This document shows, in pieces, positions 56,749 to 64,000 of a stretch of DNA of 64,000 bases. A model generated the notes under the pieces. It did not search any database. It was not told where the DNA came from and saw only the letters and a list, made by a program, of their open reading frames with translations. Where the stretch lies: the NCBI GenBank assembly GCA_009668205.1, contig WJYM01000007.1, positions 248,001-312,000 of the forward strand. The letters are read 5' to 3'. Made by a program: the position numbers and the translations under genes. The DNA is from Enterobacteriaceae bacterium RIT691 (GTDB taxonomy: Bacteria; Pseudomonadota; Gammaproteobacteria; Enterobacterales; Enterobacteriaceae). How positions within the stretch are numbered: the first letter of the stretch is position 1; each line of letters begins with the position of its first letter.

Positions 56749-57168
56749 TTAAGGGCAAATTTCTTTACTGCGTATTTCATAATTAACATCGTCATGCTTT
56801 CGATCCCTGCCACTCGTTACATTCACAGAAAGACGATATAACTGTTGACCATGAAAAACTTTCTCTCTTTTTCCATCAGATACTTTTATCTGGAAATCCT
56901 CCCCCTCCTCAGAGAAAAGATAGGCTATATTCTTGTCACTTCTCGCAAGAGTGAAAACAGCAACAACTTTACGCTCTTGCCTAGAGAGTTCAAACTGTGT
57001 TGCGTCTCCTTCTTCAACTGGAGATATACTTGATGTATAATGATTCGCGGTTACATGAATTGTTTTCCCACAAGAATTAACGATATAAATCGCCCCCTCA
57101 TAAAAGCGCTGTGATGTACAGCCGAAAATAACATACACCACTAGGACAACCATTAAATTTCTATACAT
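56749..57168 (-). CDS. Candidate T6SS immunity lipoprotein, copy 4 (intact, next to the effector)
   Basis: 139 residues. Signal MYRNLMVVLVVYVIFGC with a less regular lipobox (VIFGC), mature domain IYIVNSCGKTIHVTANHYTSSISPV ... YLFSEEGEDFQIKVSDGKREKVF ... SKEICP. Its ATG lies inside the effector's last codons (8-base overlap), so the two are translated together, as expected for an effector and its cognate immunity protein. Confidence 0.75.
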   Translation of the reverse strand: MYRNLMVVLVVYVIFGCTSQRFYEGAIYIVNSCGKTIHVTANHYTSSISPVEEGDATQFELSRQERKVVAVFTLARSDKNIAYLFSEEGEDFQIKVSDGKREKVFHGQQLYRLSVNVTSGRDRKHDDVNYEIRSKEICP

Positions 57169-58648
57169 TAAATTTGACCCTGCTAAGCCATATTAGCCCT
57201 TTAACATCTTCATTAGCCGCTACCGAGTTCATATATTTAACTACAACCGGTGCAGGATCATCAGAATATTTCATTAAATCGATCTCTCCAGCTCTTGACA
57301 TTTTATTACCAGGCAGAGATTCTTGTGTAAGCACAGTCGAAGTTCCTTTATGGCTCCATGAAAAATCAGGAGATGAATGTGATGCATATTTATTGAGTAC
57401 TATATGACCCATTTCATGGGCAGAGTCTAGCCTGAACCGATTTGCAGTCGCGATATAACCGTCTTTCTCCTTTCCCTGAAGATATCTATCATAATAAAAA
57501 CCCAGGTTATGACTTACCTTTCTGAATCCCGCAAGACTCGAAGAGCGTCCGTACTCACCATCCAGGTTTTCCACCAATTCGAATTCTGACATCATCGGTT
57601 CCACATTGATAACAGTAACAACTGTAGCTTTATAATTGCCCTTATCAGTAATAATACAATCACCGATACCCCCACCTCTGGCACCATTTCTTGACCAATA
57701 AAACTCAATGCCACTCTTGGCTATATTTTGTAAATCTGCATAGCTAACAGGCTTTAATGTTGTATTGGAACCCGATATTCCACCATCTTCGAAACCTACA
57801 CGCCACTGAATATCTACTGACCGCGTATTTTTATTTACCTTCACATCCACCCAGTCTTCTTGTTCGGCAGTGTTGTCCAGAACACAATCTACCTTAATCA
57901 TTTGGTCATCCAGTAATGCGATCAATCTAACCATCAGCGCAGGGCTTTTTAGTACTTGGGTATCAAGAATGCCTTTATTACTGTATCCATCCCATGACCA
58001 ACTATGCGATCCAGGTTCATAAAACTCACTGATTTTATGTTCTGAGTAGATTAATGTCGTTCCATCCAAAATTTCCACAGTAAGACCGTCGGGTTCATCT
58101 CCACTGTTTGTTATGACAAACTCAATTTTTTCCGTATTCTTTGTATCACCTCCGGACATCATCTCCTCAAAATCAGGAATATTAAGAGGCGTAAGAATTT
58201 TATTACCGGATAGTTTTATGGTGTAGGATAGTTTTTTATTGTCGTTATCTGAATCGTCGTCATTTGAATCTTCGCTGCCAAAATTATGTTTCCTGGCTGA
58301 TTGCGCATGCTGTTCTGCCTCCTCCTGCGAATCCCTATTTATCCTGAATCCATCATCTCCTGGCGCTAACTCATAAAAATCATCCACCATCGACGGAATA
58401 AACCGTGACTGGCACGGGCAGGTGCTTTTACTGTGCAGTGTCCCGGCGAAATTGCGCATATTCACCGTATCGCCGGGAATACCCCCTGAGATGGGAAACT
58501 GCATAGAGGGCGGTAACTTGCCGCAGGTCACACGATCCAGTTCACGCGCCACCGGGATGCCCATAATCAGATGCGTCGGGTCACCTTCGAGTATCACACC
58601 CCCGCAGGTCGTTTTGTCACCTATAACAAGGTAATAGCCCATAGCCAT
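57161..58648 (-). CDS. PAAR-domain T6SS effector with a C-terminal metallopeptidase motif
   Basis: 495 residues. Residues 1-95 form a PAAR domain (IGDKTTCGGVILEGDPTH ... VARELDRVTCG ... STCPCQSRF), the spike tip that sits on VgrG. A very acidic linker (about 115-140, SEDSNDDDSDNDNKK) leads to an Ig/FlgD-like region (about 150-290, SHSWSWDGYSNKGIL). The C-terminus carries DSAHEMGHIVL with HEMGH at 411-415, a zinc-peptidase motif; Glu455 or His433 could be the third ligand. It is therefore probably a secreted peptidase toxin acting in the periplasm of target cells. The GC content drops after the PAAR part. Four candidate immunity genes follow. Confidence 0.82.
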   Translation of the reverse strand: MAMGYYLVIGDKTTCGGVILEGDPTHLIMGIPVARELDRVTCGKLPPSMQFPISGGIPGDTVNMRNFAGTLHSKSTCPCQSRFIPSMVDDFYELAPGDDGFRINRDSQEEAEQHAQSARKHNFGSEDSNDDDSDNDNKKLSYTIKLSGNKILTPLNIPDFEEMMSGGDTKNTEKIEFVITNSGDEPDGLTVEILDGTTLIYSEHKISEFYEPGSHSWSWDGYSNKGILDTQVLKSPALMVRLIALLDDQMIKVDCVLDNTAEQEDWVDVKVNKNTRSVDIQWRVGFEDGGISGSNTTLKPVSYADLQNIAKSGIEFYWSRNGARGGGIGDCIITDKGNYKATVVTVINVEPMMSEFELVENLDGEYGRSSSLAGFRKVSHNLGFYYDRYLQGKEKDGYIATANRFRLDSAHEMGHIVLNKYASHSSPDFSWSHKGTSTVLTQESLPGNKMSRAGEIDLMKYSDDPAPVVVKYMNSVAANEDVKGLIWLSRVKFNV

Positions 58649-58666
58649 GTTTGTTCTCTCCGTAGA

Positions 58667-60280
58667 TTAGCCACACAACACCGTCGCCCGTGCCGGATCA
58701 AGGGCGATAAGCCCCGCCAGCAGCGCGTCCATTTCCGGGCCTAACCGTGCTTTATCCGCCTCGCTGCGCCCGGACTTCATCCGCAGCAGTTTCAGCCTGC
58801 GTGCTTTCACTTCAAACAACAACCCCGGCTCCCACTGGGCCAGTGTCAGCTGACCGGCGCGATCATTCAGCTCACCCAGTAAATGCAGCGCCATCTCATT
58901 TTTACCGTACTGTTCCGCCACCCGCGCCATCAGCAGCCTGAGCAGCCATTGCTGGCGAGGGGTTACTATGCCGGGCCTCTGCTGTAGCCAGTTCAGTGCC
59001 TCTTCCGTACCTTCACTGTCTGCAAGCATTAGGGCTTCTGGCTCCAGCTGCAAAATATCGTCCTCACTGCTCTGCGCATCCGTACTGCTCTGCGCCTGAT
59101 TCCAGTCTGCTGGCGCATCCAGCACCTGCTGGGTAATCCAGTTTTGCGTCACCTCGTCGGCAAACGGCATTCCGTCGTTATACGCAAGCCCTTCCAACCC
59201 CGGCAGACGCATCAACAGAATACGTAAGTCCTGCTTAATCATTTCTGCCCAAACGTCACATGGAGGGGGTAACTTCGTCAGCGCCTGATACAAATACCAC
59301 TGCACGTCCAGCCAGAAGTGGTTGACGCTTTCACTGAACATACTGTCGGCTTGCTCCAGCAGTTCCTGCCAGCTTTGTTGCAGATACAGGCGCCTGAGCT
59401 GGGCACGATAGTCAGCGCGTGGGGCGATTAATCGGGTGCGACCGGCTGCATCCAGCGGGGGTAACTGATGCACAGTGTCCCAGCGCACGCATTTCATCAG
59501 GTGGTGGCCTGAGAGCCAGCCCTGTGGCTGGTCGCTGAGATATTTCGCCAGTAGCTTGCTTTGTTCCAGCAGTTCACGACCCGACTGTACGGCCTGTAGC
59601 TGCGGTGCGCTGCTGTACTCTGAGTTGTACTGGACGCCCGCGGGGGTGTTCTGCGGCAGGATGTTTTGCGGCACCACGGCATCAAGCCCGCCAGACTGCG
59701 CCAGCCGGTTTTCCAGTGCGCCATACAGGGCCGTAAAGTCTGGCCGGGTGGATTCCTCCCACTGGTCCAGGCACTGCCCGGCCAGTGCCAGCGCACCGGC
59801 GATACGTTCAAAATCGCCGCGGGCGACTTCCGGATACCGCAACAAACTGTCCAGCATCCGCCGCCCTGTCAGCCATTCCAGCGCCAGCTTGCGGCTGTTG
59901 GCTCGCAGGGGATGAAGCCTGTCGCCAAAGCGGGTCAACAACGCCGCCAGTAACTCCAGCCCTTCCGCCAGCCCCACTTCGCCGTCACGATGTAATCTTG
60001 CCCAGATGTAGTAGGTCACCACGCGGGTGTCTTTGCAGACCGTCGTCAGCAACTTCTCGGCTAACTGGCATACCCGGTCAGTATCCACACCCGAGAGTTT
60101 ATTCACCTCTTCGCGCATACTCTGAAAATCGTCATCGTAACCGGGATCATTTCCTGTCGGATGGTCAGCCGTGACCGGAAGTAACCAGTTATCCCAAAGT
60201 GCAAGTCGGCTTTGTGTCTGTTGCAGTAATGCCTGTTGTTCACAACCTGCAGCCATCAGCAGCGTTGATAATGTGCCCAT
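58667..60280 (-). CDS. tssA: T6SS protein TssA (ImpA N-terminal, VasJ-type C-terminal)
   Basis: 537 residues. ImpA N-terminal domain at about 30-150 (GNDPGYDDDFQSMREEVNKLSGVDTDRVCQLAEKLL ... GLELLAALLTRFGDRLHP), and a long helical C-terminal domain with ALHLLGELNDRAGQLTLAQWEP. TssA primes and caps the growing tail. Together with the VasL-like gene at 50083 the cluster holds two TssA-clade proteins. Confidence 0.87.
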   Translation of the reverse strand: MGTLSTLLMAAGCEQQALLQQTQSRLALWDNWLLPVTADHPTGNDPGYDDDFQSMREEVNKLSGVDTDRVCQLAEKLLTTVCKDTRVVTYYIWARLHRDGEVGLAEGLELLAALLTRFGDRLHPLRANSRKLALEWLTGRRMLDSLLRYPEVARGDFERIAGALALAGQCLDQWEESTRPDFTALYGALENRLAQSGGLDAVVPQNILPQNTPAGVQYNSEYSSAPQLQAVQSGRELLEQSKLLAKYLSDQPQGWLSGHHLMKCVRWDTVHQLPPLDAAGRTRLIAPRADYRAQLRRLYLQQSWQELLEQADSMFSESVNHFWLDVQWYLYQALTKLPPPCDVWAEMIKQDLRILLMRLPGLEGLAYNDGMPFADEVTQNWITQQVLDAPADWNQAQSSTDAQSSEDDILQLEPEALMLADSEGTEEALNWLQQRPGIVTPRQQWLLRLLMARVAEQYGKNEMALHLLGELNDRAGQLTLAQWEPGLLFEVKARRLKLLRMKSGRSEADKARLGPEMDALLAGLIALDPARATVLCG

Positions 60281-60308
60281 CTCAGCGTTATCCCTGTCGG
60301 TATTATTT

Positions 60309-60377
60309 CATCCTGCGAACCACTACCTGAAGCAGCTCCTCATCACCGGCATTGACAAAAACCGGCGTCATCACCCG
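60309..60377 (-). CDS. Possible tiny ORF between tssM and tssA
   Basis: The 117-base gap contains a minus-strand frame MTPVFVNAGDEELLQVVVRRMK of 22 residues ending in TAA. The frame is also open upstream into the tssM end. It might be a scar of a lost gene or chance. No family recognised. Confidence 0.2.
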
Positions 60378-60397
60378 TTGCGCATAACACGGGGAGA

Positions 60398-63300
60398 TTA
60401 TTGGCTCACTCCTGCATTGCTCAGACTTTCCACTTCATCCGGTTTTTCGCCGGTAGCCTCGTTTTCTGTTGATGTCGCTACACCAAAAATCTGCGATGGC
60501 AGACGGAAATGCTGTAGCTCCAGCAGCGCAAGCGGCCCGCTACCGCGCTCTGTGCGCAATATCCACTGCAGTTGTCGTTTATCCGGTGCGGTGAACGTGA
60601 GCTGCCAGCGGCTTTCGTCCAGTTGTTTCGTTTTGGCCTGCGCCAACAAGCGGATGAACCCCAGCGAACCAGGGTAGTTCCCCTGCAGCCGTGAGCCTGC
60701 GTCAATGCTGGCCCACGTCAGTTGCGTTCCGGGCTGGTAAGTGTCTCCCGGCCAGCGGAAAGCCTGCCAGCTCTCCCTCTGGTTAAAGTAGTGCAGTTTC
60801 TGTCCATCAATCGTCAGCATCGTTTCCACCACCTCCGGAGCGGGTCGTGCCCGCAGTTCAAAGTGAATGCCCTGACTCCCTGCTGGAAACAGAATGGCCG
60901 AGAGTTCACCTAACTGATTGACCGCGTTCAGAAAGGCCGGGTTGACCGTCATCCCCTGCATGTTCACAGTATTCACGACCCAGCGGTGCCCCTCTTTATG
61001 CAATAGGCCATCCAACTCACGGGTAAGAAACTGATCTATCCGCCCGCTGTCCTGGCGAATAAAATCGGCCAGCGCGGGCAGGGACACATCGCTGTCACTG
61101 TCAGCAAACGGATATCGACCGGCAAAGGTTTCATCCCATTCGTTCACGACGCTGTCACGCCACTGGTCATTCAGGCTCGCCGCCGTAGGCTCCAGCACCG
61201 CCTGCCAGGACTGTTTCAGCGGCTGGACAAACATCGTCTGACCGAAACCACTCCACTCCGCCCCGAGGCTGGCGGCCACCAGGCTGCCGTATTCCTGGCT
61301 GTCAGTGAGGTCAACACTTTTGCCCCGGAATACCGTCTGGGCCAGCTGCTGCATCATTTCCTGCGGTTCGGCAGCATCGGAAATCTGCTGGAGTTTCAGT
61401 CGCACGCGGGTGACGCGGGTCAGGTAGGTTTGCAGACTAAGAACATTATCCCCGGATGAAACCGCCGTGGCGGGCGCTTTTCCCACCAGCGCAAGCAGAG
61501 GACCGAAGGTTTTATCCAGCGGACCAGTCAAATCTGCGCTTTTCTGGTCAATCACCGGAGCCTCTTCTTTTTTATTCGCAATCAGCTCTTTGGCTGATTT
61601 TATCAACGAGTCCGATAAGGCGGCATGCTGCCGTCCGGCCTGCCCCTGCTCTGCCAACGTGTTCATCAGAGCTATCAGCGGCGACTGGCGTACGTCGCTC
61701 ATCAGGGTGAGCTGGTCGGTCACATCGGAGAGGTTCTGCGTTTTGTTCCAGCGTAAGCTGTTTAAAAAACGCAACCAGGTGGCGGAGAAATCAGAGAAAT
61801 AGCGCTCAGTGAGGCGCTGTTGCAGAACTTCTGGTAGTACATCCTGACTGACCTGCTGACGGTTATCGCTCAGCACCCAGTCAATTTCATTCCGTCGTGC
61901 GGTAACCGCTTTTTCAATCGCCGGTTGAACTGCCTCCTCCCACACTTTGCGGGTAAACACGCCCGGAATAAGCTCATCAGTGGTAAATAGCTGCCGGGCA
62001 TCGGTGTCGCCTGTCATATCTTCAAGCGTCATATCCGCATAATTGCGCCGAGCCTGCGCAAGGATAGTCTGGTAAACGGTATTATCGGCATTTTTGCGGC
62101 CTATCTGCCCCAGCAAAACCTGACGGACCTGGGCAATCAGGGCGTTATCCGGGTTGATTTTCCAGTCGGGCCGGGTAGGCAAATTGGCAGCATAGAAAGA
62201 CCATAAATCCGGTGCCAGGCTTTGCCACAGGCCAGGAGAAATCCCCTTGCTCTGCGGCGCGACAGTCTTCATCACCTGACTGAAAAAATCAGCCTGCGCT
62301 TTTTCCGGATGCACCATCATCAGGTAAGCTTTGAGCTGGTCGTAACCGGTTTTTGCCATCGTGGCGCGTTGAAGACTGTCCGGGGGCAGATTCGCCAGTT
62401 GAGTCAGTTTCTGGTGCAGGCTTTCTGCGGCGGCATCGCGTACCAGGCGCTGACTCGCCGGGCCATACCACGCCCAAAGCGTTTCCAGCAGTTGCAGATT
62501 ATGGTTCAGGCCAAAACGCTGATACCAGGGCGCGCCATCGCTGCGCTGTTGTTGCAACCGCCCGATGTCATTGCGTAGCGCCTGCAAGGCCATCAGTTGT
62601 GTATCCGACACCTCACGACTGTTGACCAGAGAGTGCACCCGCTGGGCCGATGCCACAATCTGGTGGCGGTTAGCGGTAAACGCAATCACGCTCCCCAGCC
62701 CCCACAACAATATCAGTGCCAGCAGGCCGTGATACGCCCCCTGCTCCCACGGCAGACCAATGCGCTTACCGTATGCCCGCGGGCTATCGTCAGCGATGCT
62801 CTGCCAGAGGACGGAATTTTCGTGACGATGTTCATGCAGCCCGGCAACGATCGGAGTCGTCTGCGGCAGGCTGAACATCAGCCCACGCAACGGAATTCGT
62901 CTGGCATATTCGGCTATCCACGGGGTTAATTGCTGGCGCCACTGTGCAATGCCGCCCTGGGCCAGGTCATATCCCAGACGGAGCAGGAAATCATGGGGCC
63001 GTGACGTAAATACCTGCTGTAAACCCTGTTCGCGCAACGCAGGCAACAGCGACTGCAACTGCTGCGCCACTTTCTCCGGCGTGACATTATGAGGAAACTG
63101 CACGCCAACGGGTTGGATCACGCGTTCATCCTGCGACCATAGGCTGTCGCGCACCTGCCAGAGCCAGACGGAGGGCTGAAACCGCAGCACCGCTCCTATT
63201 TGCTGTAACGTGCGCAAACCGTTATCCATCCAGCCCGGCGTCTGACTTTGTTCCGAAGACAGCGCCCAGACCACCCCGTCGAACGGGCGACTACGGCGGA

Positions 63301-63865
63301 TCAGGCGCAGGGCCTCAAAACGGGGCAGGTCCAGGCTGCCGTGCAGACTCGCACCGTCGATCAATACCGTGCGCTCTCCCTCCAGCCATTGCTTTTGTTT
63401 CAGCGTCGGGGCAACCGATGAGATCAGACTGTCCTCCCCTACCACCAGCAGCATCCGGACTTTATAGCGCCAAAACCATCCATAGCGGGAACGCAGGTGC
63501 TGTTTCAGGCGCGTGAGCTCCGTGTGTTGCGGCTGATTGTCTGTTGTTGTACTGACCGCAATCGGGGCATCATCCCCTGCGGCTTGCTGGCGGGTAACAT
63601 CAAAACTTTTCCGGCCTGCTGAGCGCAAGGAAAAATACATAACCAGCCCGCCCAGCATCACCATGCCGGTGGCGATGCACAGTCCCAGAAGCCAGTGCTC
63701 ACGCCCCGGCGCTCCACTGACAAGCCCGAGACGTTCGGGATGTCGCCATGCCAGCCAGCACAGCGTACCGCCGACGATAAAGAGCATCAGCATCGCCGCC
63801 AGGAAACGGTTCTCTGGTTTTTTGATGCTGATAAAGGGAATTGAAGGTAATGAAAAAAGCCTCAC
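60398..63865 (-). CDS. tssM: T6SS inner-membrane component TssM (IcmF family)
   Basis: 1155 residues. Two N-terminal membrane segments (about 22-42 and 55-80) and a third near 375 (LLALILLWGLGSVIAFTANRH). The large periplasmic part ends with the IcmF-related C-terminal domain that contacts TssJ. The cytoplasmic loop has RMLLVVGEDSLISSVAPTLKQ where other TssM proteins carry a Walker A GxxxxGKT, so nucleotide binding is probably lost. GTG 63865 overlaps the preceding stop by GTGA. Confidence 0.93.
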   Translation of the reverse strand: MRLFSLPSIPFISIKKPENRFLAAMLMLFIVGGTLCWLAWRHPERLGLVSGAPGREHWLLGLCIATGMVMLGGLVMYFSLRSAGRKSFDVTRQQAAGDDAPIAVSTTTDNQPQHTELTRLKQHLRSRYGWFWRYKVRMLLVVGEDSLISSVAPTLKQKQWLEGERTVLIDGASLHGSLDLPRFEALRLIRRSRPFDGVVWALSSEQSQTPGWMDNGLRTLQQIGAVLRFQPSVWLWQVRDSLWSQDERVIQPVGVQFPHNVTPEKVAQQLQSLLPALREQGLQQVFTSRPHDFLLRLGYDLAQGGIAQWRQQLTPWIAEYARRIPLRGLMFSLPQTTPIVAGLHEHRHENSVLWQSIADDSPRAYGKRIGLPWEQGAYHGLLALILLWGLGSVIAFTANRHQIVASAQRVHSLVNSREVSDTQLMALQALRNDIGRLQQQRSDGAPWYQRFGLNHNLQLLETLWAWYGPASQRLVRDAAAESLHQKLTQLANLPPDSLQRATMAKTGYDQLKAYLMMVHPEKAQADFFSQVMKTVAPQSKGISPGLWQSLAPDLWSFYAANLPTRPDWKINPDNALIAQVRQVLLGQIGRKNADNTVYQTILAQARRNYADMTLEDMTGDTDARQLFTTDELIPGVFTRKVWEEAVQPAIEKAVTARRNEIDWVLSDNRQQVSQDVLPEVLQQRLTERYFSDFSATWLRFLNSLRWNKTQNLSDVTDQLTLMSDVRQSPLIALMNTLAEQGQAGRQHAALSDSLIKSAKELIANKKEEAPVIDQKSADLTGPLDKTFGPLLALVGKAPATAVSSGDNVLSLQTYLTRVTRVRLKLQQISDAAEPQEMMQQLAQTVFRGKSVDLTDSQEYGSLVAASLGAEWSGFGQTMFVQPLKQSWQAVLEPTAASLNDQWRDSVVNEWDETFAGRYPFADSDSDVSLPALADFIRQDSGRIDQFLTRELDGLLHKEGHRWVVNTVNMQGMTVNPAFLNAVNQLGELSAILFPAGSQGIHFELRARPAPEVVETMLTIDGQKLHYFNQRESWQAFRWPGDTYQPGTQLTWASIDAGSRLQGNYPGSLGFIRLLAQAKTKQLDESRWQLTFTAPDKRQLQWILRTERGSGPLALLELQHFRLPSQIFGVATSTENEATGEKPDEVESLSNAGVSQ

Positions 63866-64000
63866 GTCACGTTCTCCTGTTGGATGTCACAGGGCGCAAC
63901 AACTGCGCTCCAGATATCACCCTGTCCTTGTTCACTGCTGATAATCATTTGAGCTTCATCCCTGAGTTGTGCAGCCTGAGCCGCAGCGGCGACAGCCAAC
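63862..64000 (-). CDS. 3' end of an unidentified T6SS-cluster gene (partial)
   Basis: Open from the right edge, ending in ...AQAAQLRDEAQMIISSEQGQGDIWSAVVAPCDIQQENVT and TGA, which overlaps the tssM start by four bases. Only 45 residues are visible, Ala/Gln-rich at first. Coupling to tssM shows it belongs to the same operon. The family cannot be named. Confidence 0.6.
   Translation of the reverse strand, partial: LAVAAAAQAAQLRDEAQMIISSEQGQGDIWSAVVAPCDIQQENVT

Larger units (their letters stand above)
55330..57168. repeat. Tandem duplication of a two-gene unit (about 964 bp)
   Basis: Copies 1 and 3 are near-identical over about 420 bases, and copies 2 and 4 are clearly related. Offsets are constant: 964 between the starts of 1 and 3, 964 between starts and between stops of 2 and 4, and 33 bases between the members of each pair. 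The order is therefore A-B-A-B, created by one tandem duplication after an earlier A/B split. Confidence 0.8.

Overview
The window looks like a chromosomal stretch of a member of the Enterobacteriaceae close to Enterobacter, Lelliottia or Citrobacter. Evidence: Salmonella-type pduPQSTUVW genes, the amn / tRNA-Asn / yeeO neighbourhood known from E. coli, an E. coli-like puu operon, and a type VI secretion (T6SS) cluster with enterobacterial tssM-tssA-PAAR-tssF-tssG-tssJ-tssE order. The species cannot be fixed from sequence reading alone.

Layout. (1) 1-6452 (+): the distal end of a propanediol-utilisation microcompartment operon, from the tail of pduO to pduW, ending next to a tRNA-Asn instead of pduX. 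(2) 6576-39830: a 33-kb segment bounded by two tRNA-Asn(GTT) genes in opposite orientation with matching promoters and terminators. It holds a remnant alkJ-like dehydrogenase, an alkK-like acyl-CoA ligase and a TetR regulator; a long plus-strand peptide / modified amino acid catabolic region (IclR, OPT transporter, class V aminotransferase fold, PepE, DUF1177, Dpp-type ABC transporter, COG3964 amidohydrolase, RidA-like protein, SelA-fold PLP enzyme, second IclR); core amn; an aminopeptidase P; a minus-strand operon (GntR, peptide-binding protein, M32 carboxypeptidase, creatininase-family amidase, SDR, Dpp-type transporter, isoaspartyl peptidase IaaA); and a HigBA-like toxin-antitoxin pair. (3) 39935-49121: puuP, puuA and puuDRCB (putrescine uptake and the gamma-glutamylated putrescine pathway, no puuE), then yeeO. 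(4) 49314-64000: a third tRNA-Asn, a decayed P4/HPI-type integrase just downstream of it, then a minus-strand T6SS cluster running off the right edge. tssM, tssA, tssF, tssG, tssJ, tssE and a VasL-like gene are present. Sheath, Hcp, VgrG, ClpV, TssK and TssL genes are not in the window.

The most unusual part is 55330-58648, inside the T6SS cluster. A PAAR protein carrying an HEMGH metallopeptidase motif is translationally coupled to the first of four tandem paralogous small lipoprotein genes, which are candidate immunity genes. They arose by tandem duplication of a roughly 964-bp two-gene unit. Two of the four are split from their intact lipoprotein signal peptides by poly-G tracts (9 and 7 G) just after the lipobox, so they are either broken or phase-variable.

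A second theme is peptide scavenging. Two independent peptide ABC transporters, an OPT transporter, PepE, IaaA, M32 carboxypeptidase and aminopeptidase P all lie between the inverted tRNA-Asn genes. This suggests an accessory region for aspartyl/isoaspartyl or otherwise modified peptides.
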